44,612 nt of DNA, from positions 1 through 44,612 of the forward strand of contig NZ_JAEULO010000009.1 of the NCBI RefSeq assembly GCF_016793705.1, written 5' to 3'. The notes under the pieces are model-generated. The model saw nothing but the letters and a program-made list of their open reading frames with translations, was not told where the DNA came from and ran no database searches. This stretch comes from Tabrizicola sp. (GTDB taxonomy: Bacteria > Pseudomonadota > Alphaproteobacteria > Rhodobacterales > Rhodobacteraceae). Positions 28,517-35,970 of this stretch are shown here, piece after piece (positions within the stretch are counted from its first letter, which is position 1; each line of letters begins with the position of its first letter). Made by a program: the position numbers and the translations under genes.

Positions 28517-29929
28517 ATGGATTTCCTCACCTGGACCGGAACCGCCGGCACAACCCTGCTCCCCGTCCTGCAACTGGCCGTCGTCGCACTGGCGCTGGCG
28601 CTTCTGGCGAAGCTGATCTTTGTGCTCGCGGGCCTCGACACCCCCCGCCTGCCGGGCCCCGATGGTGCCACGACCGGCCGTTCCCCCGGTGACATGGCCG
28701 GCATCGCGGCGCGCTACAGCTTCTACGCCGCACTTGCCGCCATTCTCTGCATCCTTGCCGCCGGGGCCGTGATGCCCTCGCCGGTCGAGGCGGGAATCCT
28801 TGGCGCCATGGCAGTCCGGTTCTGGCCGGTCTGGCTGGCCTTGATCGCGACCTTCGTCCTGTCGATCCGCTTCCGGCGCAAGCTCGGCCTTTATGGCAAG
28901 CTCTTCGATTCCACTGTGGGCATGATCGGCTTCGCCATCGTGATGTTCTGGATCTTCACCGCGATCTTCGCGGGGATGATCGCCACCTATGACCCGTTTT
29001 CCCAGATCGCCGGACTGAAGAACGACGCGCCGGGCGTCGCTGTGCCCGATGGCGTCGGCTATGGCTGGTATCTCCTAGGCGGCGACCACCTGGGCCGCGA
29101 CGTCTTCTCCCGCATGGTGATGGGCGCACGCGAAGTTCTCAAGATCGCCCCCGCCGCCACGCTCTTTGCCTTCATGGTCGGCATCACGCTCGGTCTGCCC
29201 GCGGGCTATTTCGGCGGCAAGCTGGACACGGTGATCTCGTTCCTCGCAAACCTCGTCCTCGCCTTCCCGGTGATCCTGCTGTTCTACCTGCTCGTCACAC
29301 CGGAAATCCGCGACACCGGCATCCCGATTGTCCTGGCAGCACTCCTGTTCATCTTCCCGATCATCTTCCTCTGCACGCTCTGGAACAGCCGCTACTACAC
29401 CAACCCGCCACGCCGGAACCTCTACGTCGGGATCACCCTCTTGATCGGCCTCTGGGCCTACTCGGGCCTGGCCTTCAACATGGACCCGCTCGGCATCTGG
29501 TCGATGGAGCCGAACATGCTGAATGTCTTCGTCTCGGTCGTGTTCGTGAACTCGCCCGGCGTGTTCCGCATCGTCCGGGGCCTGGTGATGGACATCAAGG
29601 CACGCGACTATGTGGCGGCAGGCCAGACCCGGGGGGAAGGCCCCTGGTACATCATGCTGTGGGAAATCCTGCCCAACGCCCGCGGACCGCTGATCGTCGA
29701 CTTCTGCCTTCGTATCGGCTACACCACGATCCTCCTTGGTACGCTCGGCTTCTTCGGCCTTGGCGTCTCGCCCGACAGCCCGGACTGGGGTTCAACCATC
29801 GACGATGGCCGCAAACTCCTGAACCTCTACCCGCACCCTGCCCTTGCGCCAGCCCTCGCCCTCATGAGCCTCGTCCTCGGCCTGAATCTCCTCGCCGACG
29901 GATTGCGCGAAGAAAGCCTGAAGGATTGA
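28517..29929 (+). CDS. ABC importer permease, DppC-like, with extra membrane segments
   Basis: At 470 residues this is far longer than a usual DppC (~300). About 130 residues with four hydrophobic stretches precede the family's conserved N-terminal helix region. A further insertion of about 80 residues, with two likely helices, separates YFGGKLDTVISFLANLVLAF from the coupling loop VRGLVMDIKARDYVAAGQTR. The C-terminal core GTLGFFGLGVSPDSPDWG is typical. It partners the DppB-like protein and the fused ATPase, whose gene starts four bases after its stop. The reason for the enlargement is unknown; it may bring an extra regulatory or lipid-facing element. Confidence 0.88.
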   Translation: MDFLTWTGTAGTTLLPVLQLAVVALALALLAKLIFVLAGLDTPRLPGPDGATTGRSPGDMAGIAARYSFYAALAAILCILAAGAVMPSPVEAGILGAMAVRFWPVWLALIATFVLSIRFRRKLGLYGKLFDSTVGMIGFAIVMFWIFTAIFAGMIATYDPFSQIAGLKNDAPGVAVPDGVGYGWYLLGGDHLGRDVFSRMVMGAREVLKIAPAATLFAFMVGITLGLPAGYFGGKLDTVISFLANLVLAFPVILLFYLLVTPEIRDTGIPIVLAALLFIFPIIFLCTLWNSRYYTNPPRRNLYVGITLLIGLWAYSGLAFNMDPLGIWSMEPNMLNVFVSVVFVNSPGVFRIVRGLVMDIKARDYVAAGQTRGEGPWYIMLWEILPNARGPLIVDFCLRIGYTTILLGTLGFFGLGVSPDSPDWGSTIDDGRKLLNLYPHPALAPALALMSLVLGLNLLADGLREESLKD

Positions 29930-29933
29930 TGCC

Positions 29934-32027
29934 ATGACAGCCTCCGACACCTGGGACCCGTCACAACCGATCCTGGAAATCGAGCATCTCTCGATCTCGT
30001 TCTTCACCCGGCTGCGGGAAATCCCGGCGGTGATGGACTTCTCCTGCACAGTCATGGCCGGTGAGGCGATGGGCCTCGTCGGCGAAAGCGGTTGCGGCAA
30101 GTCCACCGTCGCGCTGGCAGTGATGCGAGAGCTGGGCAAGACGGGCCGGATCGTCGCCGGGTCGATGAAGTTCAAGGGCCGCGACCTGGCGCAGATGGAC
30201 GACGAGGAGCTGCGGCATATCCGCGGCTCCGAGATCGCGATGATCTACCAGGAGCCGATGGCCTCGCTCAACCCCGCGATGAAAGTCGGCGCGCAACTGG
30301 CCGAAGTGCCGATGCTGCATTCCGGCATGTCCAAGGCCGACGCCTGGGCGCTGGCCCGCCAGATCGTCGCCGACGTGCGGCTCCCCGACCCCGACCGCAT
30401 CATCAACTCCTACCCGCACCAGCTATCGGGCGGCCAGCAGCAGCGCATCGTCATCGCGATGGCGCTGATGGCCAAGCCCGCGCTTCTGATCCTTGACGAA
30501 CCGACCACCGCGCTGGACGTGACGGTCGAGGCCGGGATCGTCGATCTGGTCAAGGACTTGGGCGAAAAATACGGCACCTCGATGCTGTTCATCAGCCACA
30601 ACCTCGGCCTGGTGATGGATGTCTGCGACCGGATCTGCGTGATGTATTCCGGCGAGGCGGTCGAGACCGGCAATGTCACCGAAGTCTTCGACAAGATGCG
30701 CCACCCCTACACCCAGGCGCTGTTCCGCTCGATCCCGCTGCCCGGCGCCGACAAGAACGCCCGGCCCCTGATTTCCATCCCCGGCAACTTCCCCCTGCCC
30801 CATGAACGCCCCAAGGGCTGCAACTTCGGCCCGCGCTGCGACTATTTCCAGCATGGCCGCTGCGACGAGACCGATGTGCCGATGTCGCATATCCCGGGCG
30901 ATGACCGGCACGACAGCCGCTGCCTGCGCTGGCAGGAAATCGACTGGTCCGCGCCCTCCGCCGCGCGCGAGGTGAAGGAGAAGGCCGAGATCGGACAGGT
31001 CGTACTTAAGATGGAGGACCTGCGGAAGTACTACAACGTCTCGACCGGCGCCTTCGGGGGCGGCGCGTCGAAGGTGGTGAAGGCGAACGAGACGCTCTCC
31101 TTCGAGGCCCGCGAGGGCGAGACGCTGGCCATCGTCGGCGAATCGGGCTGTGGCAAGTCGACCTTCGCCAAGGTGCTGATGGGGCTGGAAACCGCGACCT
31201 CCGGCTCGATCATGCTGTTTGACGAAAACGTTCAGTCGACCCCGATCCAGAAGCGCAACACCGACACCGTCTCCCAGGTGCAGATGGTGTTCCAGAACCC
31301 GTTCGACACGCTGAACCCGTCGATGTCGGTCGGCCGCCAGATCATCCGGGCGCTGGAGATCTTCAACTACGGCGCGTCCGACGCCGACCGTCACCAGCGG
31401 ATGCTGGAACTCCTCGACCTGGTGAAACTGCCCCGGGCCTTCGCCGACCGGATGCCGCGCCAGCTCAGCGGCGGGCAGAAGCAACGCGTCGGCATCGCAC
31501 GGGCCTTCGCCGGCGGAGCCAAAGTGGTGGTAGCGGACGAGCCCGTCTCGGCGCTGGACGTCAGCGTGCAGGCCGCCGTCACCGACCTTCTCATGGACAT
31601 CCAGCGCGAGAACCGGACCACGCTTCTCTTCATCAGCCACGACCTCTCCATCGTCCGCTACCTCTCGGACCGGGTGATGGTCATGTATCTCGGTCACGTT
31701 GTGGAAATGGGCACGACCGACCAGGTCTTCGCGCCCCCCTACCACCCCTATACCGAGGCACTGCTCTCGGCCGTCCCGATTGCCGACACCAAGGTGGAAC
31801 GCAAGCGCATCGTGCTGGAAGGCGACATCCCCTCGGCGGTGAACCCGCCGCCCGGCTGCCCGTTCCAGACCCGCTGCCGCTGGAAGTCGCAGGTGACGCC
31901 CGCGGGCCTCTGCGACCGCGAAGTGCCGCCGGTGCAGATGCTGGAGGGCGGTCATCAGATCAAGTGCCATCTCTCGCGCGAGGTGCTGGCGACGATGGAA
32001 CCGGTGATCAAGATCGCAGCGGAGTGA
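29934..32027 (+). CDS. ABC importer ATP-binding protein, fused DppD-DppF type
   Basis: This 697-residue protein carries both ATPase halves of a family-5 importer in one chain. First half: Walker A GESGCGKS at 50-57, signature LSGGQQQR, Walker B ALLILDEPT. Second half: Walker A at 402-409, signature LSGGQKQR, Walker B VVVADEP. After each half comes the oligopeptide-transporter C-terminal extension with cysteines (GCNFGPRCDYFQHGRC and GCPFQTRCRW), which in some homologues bind an Fe-S cluster. Fusion removes the need for two ATPase genes. It is the last gene of the operon; the next gene is convergent. Confidence 0.93.
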   Translation: MTASDTWDPSQPILEIEHLSISFFTRLREIPAVMDFSCTVMAGEAMGLVGESGCGKSTVALAVMRELGKTGRIVAGSMKFKGRDLAQMDDEELRHIRGSEIAMIYQEPMASLNPAMKVGAQLAEVPMLHSGMSKADAWALARQIVADVRLPDPDRIINSYPHQLSGGQQQRIVIAMALMAKPALLILDEPTTALDVTVEAGIVDLVKDLGEKYGTSMLFISHNLGLVMDVCDRICVMYSGEAVETGNVTEVFDKMRHPYTQALFRSIPLPGADKNARPLISIPGNFPLPHERPKGCNFGPRCDYFQHGRCDETDVPMSHIPGDDRHDSRCLRWQEIDWSAPSAAREVKEKAEIGQVVLKMEDLRKYYNVSTGAFGGGASKVVKANETLSFEAREGETLAIVGESGCGKSTFAKVLMGLETATSGSIMLFDENVQSTPIQKRNTDTVSQVQMVFQNPFDTLNPSMSVGRQIIRALEIFNYGASDADRHQRMLELLDLVKLPRAFADRMPRQLSGGQKQRVGIARAFAGGAKVVVADEPVSALDVSVQAAVTDLLMDIQRENRTTLLFISHDLSIVRYLSDRVMVMYLGHVVEMGTTDQVFAPPYHPYTEALLSAVPIADTKVERKRIVLEGDIPSAVNPPPGCPFQTRCRWKSQVTPAGLCDREVPPVQMLEGGHQIKCHLSREVLATMEPVIKIAAE

Positions 32028-32088
32028 GGGCGACCCGCAGGGCGGGCAAATCTGCCATCGTTCACGGGCCGGTGGGCAGGTTGCCACT

Positions 32089-32694
32089 CTACCCCAGGAT
32101 CGCCTTCACATAGCTTTCCGTCTCGGCGAAGGGCGGGATGCCGTCATGCTCTTCCACCGCTGCCGGGCCCGCGTTGTAGGCGGCCAGTGCCAGTTCCCAG
32201 GTGCCGAACTTGTCGTACATCATCCGAAGGTAGCGCGCGCCGCCTTCCAGGTTTTCCTCGGCAACGTCGATGTCGACCCCCAGGTGCTTCGCCGTCTCCG
32301 GCATCAGTTGCGCAAGCCCCGTCGCGCCCTTGACCGAGACCGCGACCGGGTTCCAGCCGCTTTCCTGCTGCACGAGGCGCAGGAACAGGTCTTCCGGCAC
32401 GCCATGCTTGCGCGCGGCGGCCTTGGCGACCTCGAGATACTCACCCTTGTAACTGCCGCGATAGGCGGGAATGCCCTCTGCTGCGGCCGTCTCCTCGCCC
32501 TTCTTGTACTTGGGCGTGAGCTTGACCGAGCCGGAGTATTGTTTCTTCAGCTTTTTGTCGATCAGGTCGGCCTGCGACTTGAAGATCGCCGTGCGCGATT
32601 TGGTCGAACCCGTCAGGTTCAGTCCTTCGGCCAGGGCGCCGACCGGCGCACCCGCCAGCAGCACCGCAACCGCCATCTGGCCAACGATCCGCAT
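32089..32694 (-). CDS. lytic transglycosylase (SLT domain)
   Basis: The product cleaves the MurNAc-GlcNAc bond of peptidoglycan. About 22 N-terminal residues form a signal peptide (MAVAVLLAGAPVGALA). A basic linker follows (about 30-70). The SLT domain has catalytic glutamate in VQQESGWNP, then KGATGLAQLMPETAKHLGVD and ALAAYNAGPAAV. I chose the ATG ending at 32694, preceded by GGAAAAG; a GTG four codons earlier (32706) is possible. It is convergent with the importer operon and divergent from ssb, with a 200-bp gap between. At ~201 residues it is a minimal SLT enzyme. Confidence 0.9.
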   Translation of the reverse strand: MRIVGQMAVAVLLAGAPVGALAEGLNLTGSTKSRTAIFKSQADLIDKKLKKQYSGSVKLTPKYKKGEETAAAEGIPAYRGSYKGEYLEVAKAAARKHGVPEDLFLRLVQQESGWNPVAVSVKGATGLAQLMPETAKHLGVDIDVAEENLEGGARYLRMMYDKFGTWELALAAYNAGPAAVEEHDGIPPFAETESYVKAILG

Positions 32695-32844
32695 GAGCTT
32701 TTCCACACCGTCCCTTGCGCACCCGTCGGGTGCGACCCGGGCCGACTATAGCCATTCCGCCCGGATTTTCCAGACCGCTCATGACAGGTATTCCCCACCT
32801 GCCGTAGTCTGGTTGCGGCGGGCTGAAAGGACGCTATAGGTTTG

Positions 32845-32852
32845 TTAACCAT
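32845..32852 (+). promoter_or_regulatory. CtrA-type half-site TTAACCAT upstream of ssb
   Basis: An exact TTAACCAT lies 42 bp before the ssb start, in the 200-bp divergent region between the lytic transglycosylase gene and ssb. It matches the half-site seen upstream of ctrA in this window. If used, CtrA would sit over the ssb promoter. No SOS box was found in this gap. The rest of the region shows no gene. Confidence 0.4.
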
Positions 32853-32894
32853 CCGAGGGCCAAGCTGCCCCGGACAGCTGCAAGGGAGATTCGC

Positions 32895-33428
32895 ATGGCG
32901 GGGTCGGTCAACAAGGTCATTCTCATCGGCAACCTCGGCCGCGACCCCGAGGTGCGCAGTTTCCAGAACGGCGGCAAGGTGGTGAACCTGCGCATCGCCA
33001 CCTCGGAAACCTGGCGCGACCGCAACTCGGGCGAACGCAAGGAACGCACCGAATGGCACTCGGTCGCGATCTTCAGCGAACCTCTCGCCAAGATCGCCGA
33101 GCAGTATCTCAAGAAAGGGAGCACGGTCTACATCGAGGGCTCGCTCGAAACCCGCAAATGGCAGGACCAGTCGGGGCAGGACCGCTACACGACGGAAGTC
33201 GTCCTGCGGCCCTATTCCGGCAACCTGACCCTGCTCGGCGGCCGTGGTGACGGCGGTTCGGGTGGCGGCAGTGGCGGCTATGATGACCGGGGCGGCTATG
33301 ACGAGGGTGGCCAGGGTGGTGGCGGGTCTTCCGGCGGCGGCCGTGGCAGCTATGGCGGCGGTTCGGGCGGCAGCGGCTCGGGCGGTGGCGGCAGCCGGTC
33401 CGACATGGACGACGAGATCCCCTTCTGA
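32895..33428 (+). CDS. ssb: single-stranded DNA-binding protein
   Basis: SSB coats single-stranded DNA during replication, repair and recombination and recruits partners through its tail. The 177-residue product has an OB-fold (about 5-110) with [20 protein letters not shown] and [21 protein letters not shown] glycine-rich disordered linker (about 115-168) follows. The canonical acidic tip DMDDEIPF closes the protein. Start ATG 32895 follows AAGGGAG. It stands alone in a plus-strand unit; the downstream gap before the DUF59 gene contains its own operator-like repeats. Confidence 0.97.
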   Translation: MAGSVNKVILIGNLGRDPEVRSFQNGGKVVNLRIATSETWRDRNSGERKERTEWHSVAIFSEPLAKIAEQYLKKGSTVYIEGSLETRKWQDQSGQDRYTTEVVLRPYSGNLTLLGGRGDGGSGGGSGGYDDRGGYDEGGQGGGGSSGGGRGSYGGGSGGSGSGGGGSRSDMDDEIPF

Positions 33429-33458
33429 TCGGTCGGATCGTCGCACCGCCCGCAACCA

Positions 33459-33508
33459 TGACCGGCGCCACTGGACCTTGACCGGCCAATCCCTATATAA
33501 TCGGTCAA
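33459..33508. promoter_or_regulatory. operator-like repeats and -10 box upstream of the DUF59 gene
   Basis: TTGACCG (33478-33484) and CGGTCAA (33502-33508) form a perfect 7-bp inverted repeat with 17 bases between. The spacer ends in TATAAT (33496-33501). A direct repeat TGACCGGC occurs at 33459 and again at 33479, exactly 20 bp apart. A regulator bound here would cover the -10 box. The start codon of the DUF59 gene is 26 bp downstream of the repeat. The binding protein is unknown; an Fe-S-sensing regulator would fit the gene's role. Confidence 0.5.
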
Positions 33509-33533
33509 CATCCCTTGGCACCGAGACGAAGAC

Positions 33534-33911
33534 ATGCAGGACCAGACCGAGGTGAGGCCCGAATCCAGAGTCGAGGGCCAGCCGCTCATCAAGCCCTCCA
33601 CCACCGACCATCCGCTCTATCCGCAGATCGTCGAGGCCTGCCGCACGGTCTTCGACCCCGAGATTCCTGTGAACATCTACGACCTGGGCCTCGTCTACAC
33701 GATCGAGATCGGGCAGGAGAACGCGGTCGAGATCACCATGACCCTGACCGCCCCCGGCTGCCCGGTGGCGGGCGAGATGCCCGGCTGGGTCGCCAATGCG
33801 GTGGAGCCTCTGCCGGGGGTGAAGCAGGTCGACGTCCAGATGACCTTCGACCCGCCTTGGGGCATGGACATGATGTCCGACGAGGCCCGGCTGGAACTGG
33901 GGTTCATGTAA
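33534..33911 (+). CDS. sufT: DUF59 / SufT-like iron-sulfur cluster assembly factor
   Basis: DUF59 (MIP18) proteins help mature Fe-S proteins, often at the end of suf operons. The 125-residue product has the family core VEACRTVFDPEIPVNIYDLGLVY. The conserved cysteine C76 lies in LTAPGCPVAGEMP, and PPWGMDMMSDEARLELG follows. The N-terminal 25 residues are poorly conserved. In related genomes, as I recall, an A-type carrier gene follows directly. Here 1.6 kb holding the SatD-like/DUF3307 pair separates them. Its own promoter region has a strong inverted repeat. Confidence 0.88.
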   Translation: MQDQTEVRPESRVEGQPLIKPSTTDHPLYPQIVEACRTVFDPEIPVNIYDLGLVYTIEIGQENAVEITMTLTAPGCPVAGEMPGWVANAVEPLPGVKQVDVQMTFDPPWGMDMMSDEARLELGFM

Positions 33912-34018
33912 GGCAAGGCAATGGCTTTGCGTTGTCGTAATGCAAGCCTATTAATTTGCTTTCTGGTATAGCAAAAGAAAATCCTTGCATTTCTTGCTGG
34001 CAAGGCAAATCATTTGCC
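33912..34018. promoter_or_regulatory. GCAA/TTGC half-site array, likely operator of the SatD-like gene
   Basis: Eleven GCAA or TTGC tetramers fall within 107 bp of AT-richer sequence. Two near-identical 19-20 bp elements bound the array: GGCAAGGCAATGGCTTTGC (33912-33930) and GGCAAGGCAAATCATTTGCC (33999-34018). The second contains the perfect palindrome GGCAAA-TCA-TTTGCC and overlaps the TTG start of the next gene. The downstream product ends in a helix-turn-helix, so autoregulation is plausible. Confidence 0.55.
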
Positions 34019-34673
34019 CGTGTCGCGCATCGTAGCCATCCTGACCGGCGATCTGATCGGATCGACCAGTGCCCGCCCGGGAATTGTGGACGGCACAATG
34101 GCGCTTATCCAACACTGCGCGACTCAGATTGAAGGGCCAACAGATTTCACGCGTTTTCGCGGTGATGGCTGGCAGATGCGTCTGGTGCAACCGGGCGATT
34201 GTCTCTGGGCCTGCCTGCTGATCCTGGCACGGCTGCGCGCTCAAGAAGGTGCGCTGGGCACCCGCATTGCCGTCGGCATCGGCGAGGAATACCCCACGGA
34301 TGCAAGCGATCTGTCCACCGCAATGGGCCCCGCCTTCACCGCTTCGGGCCGGGCGCTGGAACAGATGAAGCCGGACCGGCTTTTGACGCTCGACGGTCCG
34401 AAAGGCAGCATCGACGCCTTTCGCAAGCTGGCCTTCGTGATCGCCGGAGACCTAGCAGGCCGCTGGAGCGTCAGCCAGGCGGAAGCGATGGCGCTGAAAC
34501 TGGATGTCGACAGCCCGGCCGGCGACCGCGAATCCAACGACAGGATCGCCCGGCAGCTGGGCATTACCCGTCAGGCGGTCGACGCCAGGTTGAAGGCAGC
34601 GGACTACCCGATCCTGAACGATGCAATCGAAGCCTTCCTCCAGGCCTACAACGGTGAGGCGAAGCATGCCTGA
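34014..34673 (+). CDS. SatD-like protein: class III cyclase-like domain plus C-terminal HTH
   Basis: The 219-residue product (TTG 34014; a GTG two codons on is an alternative start) resembles the SatD family. Read against class III nucleotidyl cyclases, residues 8-115 align well. ILTGDLIGST gives a first metal Asp (D13). FRGDGWQ gives a second (D51), with Arg three residues before the Gly-Asp pair, near where these cyclases place a base-selecting Lys. RIAVGIGEE matches the next strand. GPAFTASGR (105-113) keeps the catalytic Arg (R113) at the right spacing but has Thr109 in place of the usual Asn. Residues 170-200 form a helix-turn-helix (IARQLGITRQAVDARL). It overlaps the DUF3307 gene by 8 bp. 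Enzymatic activity is not established; it may only bind nucleotide and DNA. Confidence 0.72.
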   Translation: MPVSRIVAILTGDLIGSTSARPGIVDGTMALIQHCATQIEGPTDFTRFRGDGWQMRLVQPGDCLWACLLILARLRAQEGALGTRIAVGIGEEYPTDASDLSTAMGPAFTASGRALEQMKPDRLLTLDGPKGSIDAFRKLAFVIAGDLAGRWSVSQAEAMALKLDVDSPAGDRESNDRIARQLGITRQAVDARLKAADYPILNDAIEAFLQAYNGEAKHA

Positions 34674-35481
34674 AACCTTCGCAGCCCTCCTCTTTGCCCA
34701 CACGCTCGCCGATTTCGTCTTCCAGACCAACTGGATGGTGGTGAACAAGCGCAACCCCCTCGCGCTGGGCCTGCATGGGCTGATCGTCTACGCCACCGCT
34801 GTGGCGGCCACCGGCTCGGTCCACCCGATGCTGCTGGCCCTCGCCCTGATCCACGTCGGCATAGACGTCGGCAAGCTTGTCCTGTCCGCCGTCTGGAAGA
34901 CCTCCGGCGGCTTCGGCCCCTTCATGATCGACCAGGCGCTGCATCTTGCCAGCCTCGTTGCCCTGACGCTCTGGCTGCCCGACCTCTGGGAGCAGGGCCT
35001 CTGGACGCCCGGAGCCCTTGTCACCGGCGATGACAGCGGCATCCTCGGGACCGGTCTCTGGTCAAGCGAAACCGCGCTACCCGTCAGCCACCTGCCTGCG
35101 CTGATGGTGCTCCTGACCGGCCTGATTCTGGCCACCCGCGCCGGCGGCTTCGCGGTCGGCCTTCTGATGGAGCCCTTCGCCCCCCATCTCGGCAAGGGCG
35201 ATGCCGGGAAAAGCCTGCCCGGCGCGGGCCGCGTCATCGGCCATCTGGAGCGCGGGCTGATCTTCGCCCTGGTCATGTTCGGCCAGGCGCAGGGCGTGGG
35301 CCTTCTGATCGCCGCGAAATCCATCCTGCGCTTCGGCGCGGTCAAGGATGATCGCCGCCTGTCGGAATATGTCATCATCGGCACGCTCGCCTCGTTCGGC
35401 TGGGCGCTGATCGTCGCCTACGCCACGCTTGTCGGCCTTGCCGCATTCCCCCCGCTTGGAATCCCAGCCGCGACACCCTAA
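34666..35481 (+). CDS. DUF3307 multi-pass membrane protein
   Basis: This 271-residue integral membrane protein has about six to seven hydrophobic segments. Polar residues recur inside or beside the helices: H12xxxD16 (AHTLADF), H63xxxD67xxK70 (HVGIDVGK), and D89xxxH93 (DQALH). Near the C-terminus come GRVIGHLERG, AAKSILRF and SEYVIIGTLASF. Such paired His/Asp residues suggest metal binding or intramembrane catalysis rather than a plain pore. DUF3307 has no assigned function; I recall it often paired with SatD-like genes. ATG 34666 lies within the end of the SatD-like gene, so the two are translationally coupled. The A-type Fe-S carrier gene follows after 24 bp. Confidence 0.75.
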   Translation: MPETFAALLFAHTLADFVFQTNWMVVNKRNPLALGLHGLIVYATAVAATGSVHPMLLALALIHVGIDVGKLVLSAVWKTSGGFGPFMIDQALHLASLVALTLWLPDLWEQGLWTPGALVTGDDSGILGTGLWSSETALPVSHLPALMVLLTGLILATRAGGFAVGLLMEPFAPHLGKGDAGKSLPGAGRVIGHLERGLIFALVMFGQAQGVGLLIAAKSILRFGAVKDDRRLSEYVIIGTLASFGWALIVAYATLVGLAAFPPLGIPAATP

Positions 35482-35505
35482 GTTATCGCCAAAGGAGCCA
35501 CCCCC

Positions 35506-35865
35506 ATGTTCGGCATTCCCGGCAAAGCCGCTGTCACCCTGACCCCCGCCGCCAGCCGCCAGATCACGCGGCTGATGCAGCGCGAGGGGTCGCAGGGTCT
35601 GCGCATCGGCGTCAAGAAGGGCGGCTGCGCGGGCATGGAATACACCATGGAATATGTCGACTCGGTCAATCCGCTGGACGAGGTTGTCGACCAGGACGGT
35701 GCCCGGGTGATGATCGCGCCCATGGCGCAGATGTTCCTTTTCGGGACCGAGATCGACTATGAAACCGGCCTCGTCGAAAGCGGCTTCAAGTTCCGCAACC
35801 CCAACGTGGTCGAGGCCTGCGGTTGCGGCGAGTCGATCAAGTTCCGCGATACGCCCGCCGTCTGA
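35506..35865 (+). CDS. sufA: A-type iron-sulfur carrier (SufA/IscA/HesB family)
   Basis: A-type carriers accept Fe-S clusters from scaffolds and pass them to target enzymes. The 119-residue product has the three conserved cysteines: C41 in KKGGCAGMEY, and C105 and C107 in EACGCGESI. The start ATG follows AAAGGAG. It sits 24 bp after the DUF3307 gene and so is probably on the same transcript. It more likely belonged originally with the DUF59 gene upstream. SufA or IscA/ErpA cannot be decided from sequence alone. Confidence 0.9.
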   Translation: MFGIPGKAAVTLTPAASRQITRLMQREGSQGLRIGVKKGGCAGMEYTMEYVDSVNPLDEVVDQDGARVMIAPMAQMFLFGTEIDYETGLVESGFKFRNPNVVEACGCGESIKFRDTPAV

Positions 35866-35970
35866 TCGACGATAAATCCCCTGCCAACGACAGATTGTTC
35901 GCGATCGGAAGCCTTTTCCTTTCGCCCCATACACGCTAGGCGTGTCCGGAAGCGCAAAAGGAAACGCAGC

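Noticed and set aside
33478-33501. TTGACC paired with TATAAT as a normal sigma-70 promoter before the DUF59 gene
   Set aside because: The spacer is only 12 bp, far from 17. The TTGACC is better explained as one arm of the inverted repeat; only the TATAAT is kept as a possible -10.
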